From JAIBJN01 sp963838795 (GTDB lineage: Bacteria; Actinomycetota; Thermoleophilia; Gaiellales; Gaiellaceae): a DNA stretch of 64,000 bases. Below the pieces are notes generated by a model. It was not told the DNA's origin. It saw nothing but the letters and a program-made list of their open reading frames with translations, and ran no database searches. Made by a program: the position numbers and the translations under genes. This document shows positions 58,086 through 64,000 of this stretch, piece after piece (the stretch's first letter is position 1; the number at the start of each line of letters is the position of its first letter). The stretch spans positions 124,001-188,000 of the forward strand of contig CAWISL010000007.1 of the NCBI GenBank assembly GCA_963838795.1. The letters run 5' to 3'.

Positions 58086-60127
58086 GCGCCGTTCCCGCAG
58101 CCGCCGCGACCTCGGCGCTCGAGCTCGACGACCTCGCCGTCGCGTTCAGGGTCAGTGGACGGTGGCGCCAAGTGCTGCGCGGGGTCTCGCTCACGATCCC
58201 GCCAGGAGGGTCCTACGGTCTCGTCGGCGAGTCCGGCTGCGGGAAGTCCACGACCGCGCTCGCGATCGTGCGCTACTTGCCTCGGAACGGGCGGGTGACC
58301 AGCGGCTCGATCCGCCTCGGGGGCGCCGACCTCCTGTCCCTGTCCGAGCGGGAAGTCCGCCGCTACCGCACGCAGGCGGTCTCGATGGTCTACCAAAATC
58401 CCGGCGCCGCCCTTAACCCGTCGCTCCGGGTCGGCGGTCAGGTGGCGGAGGCGTTCGAGGTGGCCGGGGCCTCCGCCGCCGAGGCCCGCGAGCGCGCGCG
58501 CGAAATGCTCGCCCGCGTGCAGATCGCCGACACCGCGAGCGTCATGCGTCGCTACCCGCATCAGCTCTCAGGCGGCATGCAGCAGCGTGTGCTCATCGCC
58601 ATGGCGCTCGCTCCCGACCCGGCGCTCCTCATCCTGGACGAGCCCACGACCGGCCTCGACGCGACCGTGGAAGCCGAGGTGCTCGATCTCGTCGCTCGGC
58701 TGCGCGAGGAGCTCGGGACGAGCATTCTCTTCATCAGCCACAACCTGGCCGTCGTACGCCGGATGTGCGACCGCGTCGGCGTTCTGTACGCGGGGCGCCT
58801 GGTCGAGGAAGGTCAGGCGGACGAGGTCTTCCACGACCCCCGTCATCCGTACACGGTAGGGCTCCTGCGCTGCCTTCCGCGCGGCGGCGTCGGCAAGAGC
58901 GAGCGCACGCTCGACACGATCCCGGGCCTCCTCCCCGAGCTCGGGGCGGACCTTCCAGGCTGCGTGTTCGCGGACCGCTGCGCTCTCGTCCGGGACATCT
59001 GCCGGGAGGAGGAGCCGCCGCTCCATCCGGTGTCGTCGAGACGGGTGAGCCGGTGCCACTTCTGGAAGGAGGCGCACGAGCTTCCGCACACTGAGCGCGC
59101 TCGACCAGCCGCCGGCGCCGCCCGACCCGACGGGCGGGCGCCGTTGCTGGCGATCGCCGACGCGGCCAAGACGTTTCGTCAGGACGGCCAGGACGTGCAA
59201 GCCCTCGCCGGCGTCACGCTGGCCGTGGGCGCCGGGGAGACCCTCGGGCTGGTCGGAGAGTCGGGGAGCGGCAAGACGACGCTCGCCCGCGTCCTCCTTG
59301 GCCTGACGCCGCCGGACGCCGGGACCGTCGTCGAGCTCGACGGCGCCGCTCTCCCTGCGGCGCTCGGCGATCGCGCCAGGGAGGAGGTGCGGGCCCTCCA
59401 GATCGTGTTCCAGAACCCCGACTCGGCGCTCAACCGCCGTTTCTCCGCCCGCCGGATCCTCGGCCGCGCGCTGACCAAGCTCCTCGGCCTGCGCGGCGAG
59501 CAACGGGACAAGCGGGTGCGCGAGCTGGCGCAGGCCGTCCGCTTCGACGAGCGCCAGCTCACCGCCCGCCCGGCGCAGCTCTCCGGCGGCCTCAAGCAGC
59601 GCGTGGCCATCGCGCGCGCCTTCGCCGGCGATCCGCGCGTCGTCGTCTGCGACGAGCCGACCTCCGCACTGGACGTCTCGGTGCAGGCGGCGATCCTGAA
59701 TCTGCTCGTCGAGCTCCAGGCTGAGCAGGGCGTCTCGTATCTCTTCATCTCCCACGACCTCGGCGTCGTCCGCTACCTGGCCGACCGGATCGCGGTGCTC
59801 TACCTCGGACGCGTCATGGAGGTGGGCGAGGCGGCCTCGGTATTCACAGCGCCGCACCATCCCTACACCGAGGCGCTCCTGTCGGCCGTCCCCTCGCTCG
59901 AGGGCGAGGAGCGACCGCGGATCCGCCTGGCGGGCGAGATTCCGAGCGCCGCGGAGCCTCCCTCAGGGTGCGTCTTCCACACCCGGTGCCCTCGGAAGAT
60001 CGGAGCGATCTGCGAGCGCGAGGAGCCCGCGCTCGCCGAGGTCGAGCCCGGCCACACGATGCGCTGCCACATCCCTTTGGAAGAGCTTCGCCGTCTCCAA
60101 GCGGCTCCACCGAGCTCCCGTTCTTAA
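58082..60127 (+). CDS. Fused two-domain peptide ABC ATPase (DppD-DppF)
   Basis: 681 residues with two complete ATPase domains. Domain 1: Walker A GESGCGKS at 49-56, signature LSGGMQQRV, Walker B LLILDEPTTGLD, ending with the Cys-rich peptide-transport tail (CVFADRCALVRDICREEEPPL). Domain 2 (from about residue 355): Walker A GESGSGKT, signature LSGGLKQRV, Walker B VVCDEPTSALD, and the same kind of tail (CVFHTRCPRKIGAICEREEPAL). Powers import by the two permeases. The fusion replaces the usual separate D and F genes. Confidence 0.93.
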   Translation: MSAVPAAAATSALELDDLAVAFRVSGRWRQVLRGVSLTIPPGGSYGLVGESGCGKSTTALAIVRYLPRNGRVTSGSIRLGGADLLSLSEREVRRYRTQAVSMVYQNPGAALNPSLRVGGQVAEAFEVAGASAAEARERAREMLARVQIADTASVMRRYPHQLSGGMQQRVLIAMALAPDPALLILDEPTTGLDATVEAEVLDLVARLREELGTSILFISHNLAVVRRMCDRVGVLYAGRLVEEGQADEVFHDPRHPYTVGLLRCLPRGGVGKSERTLDTIPGLLPELGADLPGCVFADRCALVRDICREEEPPLHPVSSRRVSRCHFWKEAHELPHTERARPAAGAARPDGRAPLLAIADAAKTFRQDGQDVQALAGVTLAVGAGETLGLVGESGSGKTTLARVLLGLTPPDAGTVVELDGAALPAALGDRAREEVRALQIVFQNPDSALNRRFSARRILGRALTKLLGLRGEQRDKRVRELAQAVRFDERQLTARPAQLSGGLKQRVAIARAFAGDPRVVVCDEPTSALDVSVQAAILNLLVELQAEQGVSYLFISHDLGVVRYLADRIAVLYLGRVMEVGEAASVFTAPHHPYTEALLSAVPSLEGEERPRIRLAGEIPSAAEPPSGCVFHTRCPRKIGAICEREEPALAEVEPGHTMRCHIPLEELRRLQAAPPSSRS

Positions 60128-60224
60128 CTCCCCAGGGGCACCCCGTCCCACCACCCGCTTTCGAGCGTACAGCCGAGATCCGCGTGCGTGTGTCACGAAC
60201 CGTGCCGAAACTGTGCCGACGTGC

Positions 60225-61319
60225 TCAGAAGACGACGAGCTGGCGCACGGCGTCTCCGCTGCGGAGGCGCTCGAAGGCGGCCGGCAGGTCGGCGAGGGGG
60301 ATGCGGTCGGTGACGAGCTCGTCGAGATGGAGATCGCCGGCCGCGTAGAGGTCGACGAGCCGTGGCACGTCCTCGTCGATCCTCGCCGAGCCGAGGAAGC
60401 ACCCCTTGAGCGTCTTCTCGTTGATGAAGCCCCAGGTGTCGATCGTGAGCGACGAGCCCTTCGGCGGCAGCCCGACTACGACAGCGGTGCCCCCGGGGCG
60501 AAGCGCTTCCCATGCCTCCCGGATCGTCTCGGCGCGGCCGATGGCCTCGAACGCAAAGTCGGCCCCGCCGCCGGTCGCGTGGCGCACGCGCCGGGCAGTG
60601 TCGGCGCTCGCACGGGCTTCGACGGTCGCGGTGGCGCCCAGTCGCGCCGCCAGCTCGAGCTTCTCGGCTCGCGTGTCGACGGCGACGATCGCCTCGGCGC
60701 CGGCGAGGCGCGCCGCCTGGATCGTGGCGAGCCCGACGCCGCCGCAGCCCCAGACCGCGACGCTCGAGCCCGGCTCGATCGCGGCCGTTCTCGTCACCGC
60801 CCCCCAGCCGGTCAGCGCCGCGCAGCCCACGAGCGCCGCGACGTCCAGCGCCACGTCGCGCCTGATGGGCACCGCGACGGACTCGGGGACGACTGCGTGC
60901 TCGGCGAACGAGGACACGGAGTTGAAGTGGTGCAGCGTCTCCGTGCCTGCGGAGAGGCGAGACGTGCCGTCCGCGAGCGTCCCGGTAGCGGCCATCCGCT
61001 CGCCCAGCTCACAGAAGTTCGGCCGGCCGCGTCGGCAGGGATCACACTCGCCGCAGGAGGGCACGAGCGCGAGCACGACGTGGTCGCCAGGCAAGACGCG
61101 CGCGACGCCCGGGCCCGTGTCCACGACCACGCCGGAGGCCTCGTGGCCGAGGACCAGCGGCAGCGGCTCGGGGAGGTCCCCGTCGACGACGTGGAGGTCG
61201 CTGGCGCAGACGCCGCAGGCGGCGATCCGGACGAGCACCTCGCCCTCCTGCGGCGGCGCCAGCTCGACGTCGAGGATCTCGACCGGCCGACCTACTTCCC
61301 GGAGCACCGCGGCATGCAT
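60225..61319 (-). CDS. Zn-dependent alcohol dehydrogenase (MDR family), paralogue A
   Basis: 364 residues from ATG 61319. Catalytic zinc: Cys in CGVCASDLH, His-Glu in LGHEASG, Cys in GCAALTGWGAV. Structural zinc set CGECDPCRRGRPNFC. NAD site WGCGGVGLATIQAARLAGA followed by VDTRAEK (Asp favours NAD). Resembles class III/mycothiol-type dehydrogenases. Divergent from paralogue B, 45 bp apart. The long frame up to 61757 is rejected. Substrate unknown. Confidence 0.9.
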   Translation of the reverse strand: MHAAVLREVGRPVEILDVELAPPQEGEVLVRIAACGVCASDLHVVDGDLPEPLPLVLGHEASGVVVDTGPGVARVLPGDHVVLALVPSCGECDPCRRGRPNFCELGERMAATGTLADGTSRLSAGTETLHHFNSVSSFAEHAVVPESVAVPIRRDVALDVAALVGCAALTGWGAVTRTAAIEPGSSVAVWGCGGVGLATIQAARLAGAEAIVAVDTRAEKLELAARLGATATVEARASADTARRVRHATGGGADFAFEAIGRAETIREAWEALRPGGTAVVVGLPPKGSSLTIDTWGFINEKTLKGCFLGSARIDEDVPRLVDLYAAGDLHLDELVTDRIPLADLPAAFERLRSGDAVRQLVVF

Positions 61320-61364
61320 CAGCACGAACGCGAGCGTATCGCTCCGCCGCCATAGAATCGCGGC

Positions 61365-62462
61365 GTGCGCGCTGCCGTACTCCGCGAGATCGACGGGCCG
61401 CTGAGCGTCGAGGAGGTCGAGCTCGCCGAGCCGCGGGCCGGCGAGGTGGGAGTGCGCCTCTCGGCCAGCGGCATCTGCCACAGCGATTGGAACGTGATCA
61501 CCGGAGCGACGCCCAATCCGCTGCCCGCGGTCCTCGGCCACGAGGGCGCGGGCGTCGTCGAGGCGCTTGGCGAGGGCGTCACCGACGTGGCGGTCGGCGA
61601 CTACGTCATCCTCTCGTGGCTGCCGTCGTGCGGAACCTGCTTCTACTGCACCCGGGGCCGAGGGGTTCTTTGCGACGCGGCGATGGCGGACATGTTCGAG
61701 GGGACGCTGCCCGGGGGCTCGCTCGCCCTCTCCCAGAACGGCACGCCGCTCTACCACTACTCATTCCTCTCGACATTCGCGGAGCGCTGCGTCGTGCCCG
61801 AGAGCTGCTGCGTCCGGATCCGAGAGGACGCGCCGCTCGACGTGGCGGCGCTCGTTGGCTGCGCCGTCATGACGGGCTTCGGGGCCGCCGTCCTGCGCGC
61901 CCGGGTCGAGCCAGGGAGCGTCGCCGTCGTGTACGGGGCTGGAGGGGTCGGCCTCTCCGCCGTCCTCGCCTGCAAACTGGCAGGCGCCCGGGCGATCGTG
62001 GCCGCCGACCCCGTGGGCTTCAAGCGCGAGACCGCCCTCGCCCTGGGAGCCACGCACTCCGCCGATCCCAGCACCGACGACGTCGCAGGGCTCGTCCGCG
62101 AGCTGACGGACGGGCGCGGCGCCGACTACGCCTTTGACACGGCCGGCGCGCCGGGCGTCGTCGCGCAGGCCTACGACGCCGTGCGCCGAGGTGGCGTCGT
62201 CGTTGCCGTCGGCATCCCACCGACTGGCGCAACCGCGGACCTCCCGGCTCCCGCGCTCCCCCGCGAGGAGAAGATCGTCACGGGCAGCTTCTACGGCTCC
62301 TGCCGGCCCCACCAGGACATGCCTCTCGTGCTCGACCTCTACATGGAGGGTCGGCTCGACCTCGACGCGCTCATCACGCAGACGTTCGCGCTGGAGGAGA
62401 TCAACGAAGGCTTCGCGGCCATGAACGCCGGCGAGGTCGCACGGGGAGTGATCCGCTTCTGA
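61365..62462 (+). CDS. Zn-dependent alcohol dehydrogenase (MDR family), paralogue B
   Basis: 365 residues, GTG start. Catalytic zinc Cys in GICHSDWNV, His-Glu in GHEGAG, structural zinc CGTCFYCTRGRGVLC, NAD site YGAGGVGLSAVLACKLAGA followed by ADPVGFK. Overall like paralogue A and class III dehydrogenases that handle formaldehyde adducts or other alcohols. Followed at once by the formaldehyde-activating-enzyme homologue, so its product may be formaldehyde. Confidence 0.9.
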   Translation: MRAAVLREIDGPLSVEEVELAEPRAGEVGVRLSASGICHSDWNVITGATPNPLPAVLGHEGAGVVEALGEGVTDVAVGDYVILSWLPSCGTCFYCTRGRGVLCDAAMADMFEGTLPGGSLALSQNGTPLYHYSFLSTFAERCVVPESCCVRIREDAPLDVAALVGCAVMTGFGAAVLRARVEPGSVAVVYGAGGVGLSAVLACKLAGARAIVAADPVGFKRETALALGATHSADPSTDDVAGLVRELTDGRGADYAFDTAGAPGVVAQAYDAVRRGGVVVAVGIPPTGATADLPAPALPREEKIVTGSFYGSCRPHQDMPLVLDLYMEGRLDLDALITQTFALEEINEGFAAMNAGEVARGVIRF

Positions 62463-62479
62463 GCTTCGCGGCGCCGACA

Positions 62480-62968
62480 TTGATCGGCGAGGCGTTCGCC
62501 GGGAGCGGGCCGGACGCGGCCCATCTGAACACCGTGCTCGGCAGGAAGGGCGGGCCCGTCGAGACGGCCTGGGCGACGGCCCTCGCGACCCCGCGACAGG
62601 GGCACGTCCCGTTCGTGGTCGTCCTGCGCCCGAACTACCCCGTCAAGCCGCTGACGCTCTTCGTCAACAAGGCCGACGTCCGCGGCGATCGCCATGCAGC
62701 GCTGACGTGGGGCGCAGCCCAGGCCGGGGTCGCCCGTGGCGTCCTCGACGCCGTCGCCGACGGCACGGTGCCCGTGGCGCAGGTGGACGACCTGCTGCTG
62801 ATCGCAGCGGTCTGGGTCGACTGGGAGGCCGCGGACGAGGAGGCCGTGTACGCGGCGAACGCGGAGGCGACGCACGCGGCGCTCGCGGCCTCGGTGGCGG
62901 GCGGCTCCGCCGTCGAGGAGCTCCTCGCCCTCCGGGGCGAGCCCGAGAACCCGTTCTTCCGGCGGTAG
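62480..62968 (+). CDS. Formaldehyde-activating enzyme (Fae) homologue
   Basis: 162 residues. Fae condenses formaldehyde with tetrahydromethanopterin. Matches: IGEAFAGSGPDAAHLNTVLGRKGGPVETAWATALATPRQGHVPFVVVLRPNYPVKPLTLFVNKADVRG, including the catalytic His in AAHLNTVLG, then LTWGAAQAGVARGVLDAVADG. TTG at 62480 is the first canonical start; CTG at 62459, which would overlap the dehydrogenase stop, adds seven residues more typical of the family. The second half (EAADEEAVYAANAEATHAALAASVAGG) is as in stand-alone Fae-like proteins. Confidence 0.85.
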   Translation: MIGEAFAGSGPDAAHLNTVLGRKGGPVETAWATALATPRQGHVPFVVVLRPNYPVKPLTLFVNKADVRGDRHAALTWGAAQAGVARGVLDAVADGTVPVAQVDDLLLIAAVWVDWEAADEEAVYAANAEATHAALAASVAGGSAVEELLALRGEPENPFFRR

Positions 62969-62972
62969 AACG

Positions 62973-64000
62973 GTGCGGATAACGGGGATCGGGCTGCGCC
63001 GTCTCCGCTACCCGCTCGACCCGCCGTTCTCGGCCGCCTGGGATCCCGAGCCCCGCCACGCAGTCGAGGCGACGCTCGTCGTCGTCGACACCGACGAGGG
63101 GATCTCGGGGATCGGCTCCGGCGACACGATGGACGGCTTCGAGCGGTTCACCGAGCTCTTCGTCGAGCAGGACCCGCTCGACATCGAACGGCACGTCAGG
63201 GTGCTCGAAACGATCACGTTCCACGCCGGCCGGTACTGGCCCTTCGAGGCGGCTCTCTGGGACCTGGCCGGGAAGGCCGAGGGCGTGCCCACGGCGAAGC
63301 TCCTCGGAGGGGCTCTCGACGCCCTTCCCGCGTACGCCTCGACGGGCGAACGGCGGCCCGTGGCCGAGCGGGCTGAGTCGGCGCTCGCGCTGCGCGAGCA
63401 GGGGTTCGGCGCGCTGAAGCTGCGGATCGACACGAACCGCATCGACGAGGGCCTGAGTGCCGTCGAAGCGGTTCGCGCAGCGGTCGGGTCGAGCATGGAG
63501 ATCATGGTCGATCTCAACCAGGGCTGGCGCATGCCCGGCGACCTGTCGCCCCCGCTCGCTTTCCGGGAAGTCGAGCGCGTGGCCGACACCCTTCGCGAGC
63601 TGGCGGCCTTCTGGCTCGAAGAGCCGCTCCCCGGAGGCGACGTCACGGGCCTGGCCCGGCTCCGCGCGCGGGGTGGTCTTCGCATCGCGGGCGGGGAGAT
63701 GGCGCGGACGCCGGCGGAGCTCGACGCCTGCCTCGAGGCCGAGGCCCTCGACGTCTACCAGCCGGACGCCGTGCTCGCGGTCGGCGTCCTGCGCGGACGG
63801 GAGCTGGCGGAACGCGTCAGTGCGCGCGGCCTCTGGTTCACTCCGCACACCTGGACGAACGGGATCGGCCTGCTTGCCAATCTCCAGCTGGCCGCGGGCG
63901 TCGGCGGCGGCCCCTACTTCGAGCTTCCGTTCGACCCGCCCGGCTGGACGCCCGAGCGCCGAGACTTCATGCTGACCGAGCCCCTGCTGCCGGACGACAG
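62973..64000 (+). CDS. Mandelate-racemase/muconate-lactonizing (enolase superfamily) enzyme, partial
   Basis: GTG start at 62973; the frame is open to the right edge, so the C-terminus is missing. Capping domain (LRRLRYPLDPPFSAAWDPEPRHAVEATLVVVDTDEGISGIG), then FEAALWDLAGKAEGVPTAKLLGG, catalytic lysine strand ALKLRID, metal ligands in MVDLNQGW (Asp), WLEEPLPG (Glu) and IAGGEM (Glu), and FTPHTWTNG with the His of mandelate-racemase-type members. Probably a sugar-acid or hydroxy-acid dehydratase/racemase. Four bp after the Fae stop. Confidence 0.86.
   Translation, partial: MRITGIGLRRLRYPLDPPFSAAWDPEPRHAVEATLVVVDTDEGISGIGSGDTMDGFERFTELFVEQDPLDIERHVRVLETITFHAGRYWPFEAALWDLAGKAEGVPTAKLLGGALDALPAYASTGERRPVAERAESALALREQGFGALKLRIDTNRIDEGLSAVEAVRAAVGSSMEIMVDLNQGWRMPGDLSPPLAFREVERVADTLRELAAFWLEEPLPGGDVTGLARLRARGGLRIAGGEMARTPAELDACLEAEALDVYQPDAVLAVGVLRGRELAERVSARGLWFTPHTWTNGIGLLANLQLAAGVGGGPYFELPFDPPGWTPERRDFMLTEPLLPDD

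Noticed and set aside
60225..61757. 510-aa reading of alcohol dehydrogenase A
   Set aside because: The first 146 residues are antisense to dehydrogenase B; ATG 61319 gives the normal family length.

Overview
The window is GC-rich bacterial DNA, almost entirely coding, with many GTG/TTG starts and ATGA/GTGA-type stop-start overlaps. Several features point to an actinobacterium: a phage-holin-III/DUF3618 membrane pair, a WhiG/FliA-type sigma factor, an ECF sigma factor with a TPR tail paired with a DGPF protein, a fused two-domain peptide ABC ATPase, and three tRNA genes that do not encode CCA. A deep branch such as the Thermoleophilia is plausible, but this is inference from gene content; there is no rRNA in the window.

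Layout. 0-7 kb: an extracellular polysaccharide locus (glycosyltransferase, polysaccharide deacetylase, FAD oxidoreductase, FemAB-like acyltransferase, beta-helix protein, polyprenyl-phosphate sugar transferase) that is full of apparent frameshifts. 7-10.4 kb: a huge Val/Glu/Pro repeat membrane protein divergent from a response regulator that has Glu in place of the phospho-accepting Asp. 10.5-18.2 kb: tRNA-Gly, XRE-cupin regulator, RNase HI, YqfO-like protein, aldehyde dehydrogenase, an MFS transporter flanked by two nested palindromic elements, and an EF-G-like GTPase. 18.2-21.7 kb: acetyltransferase, sigma factor, and tRNA-Trp, whose 3' end is repeated exactly (39 bp) 1.9 kb away. The two repeats bracket a truncated tyrosine recombinase and an SMP-30 gene, the scar of an integrative element. 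21.8-27.6 kb: several secreted proteins (FN3, PepSY, beta-helix-like, lysyl-oxidase-like) and small enzymes.

27.7-48.4 kb: GGDEF/HD-GYP signalling protein, small membrane proteins, tRNA-Thr, a stand-alone TOPRIM protein, the DGPF/ECF pair, a four-gene operon (citrate-synthase-like, CoA ligase, VOC, GST), MOSC and class II glutamine amidotransferase genes, an AlgI/AlgJ-like O-acetylation pair, aquaporin, thioesterase and nitroreductase. 48.5-64 kb: a second frameshifted MFS gene, an ATP-grasp enzyme, a MetE-like protein coupled to an ammonia-lyase homologue that lacks the MIO-forming Ala-Ser-Gly, a complete peptide-type ABC transporter with a strong consensus-like promoter, two Zn alcohol dehydrogenases, a formaldehyde-activating-enzyme homologue and an enolase-superfamily gene cut by the window edge. 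The last 10 kb reads as an uptake and catabolism region in which alcohol oxidation releases formaldehyde.

The most unusual feature is a family of about 165-bp nested inverted repeats (13616-13780 and 14935-15100, with shorter relatives at 25649-25723 and 48372-48440). The two full copies share a central hairpin of about 57 bp, but their outer arms differ in sequence while staying self-complementary. Three copies begin or end at gene stop codons, and two exactly fill the gap between convergent genes. One copy appears to supply the ribosome-binding site and start codon of the transporter downstream.
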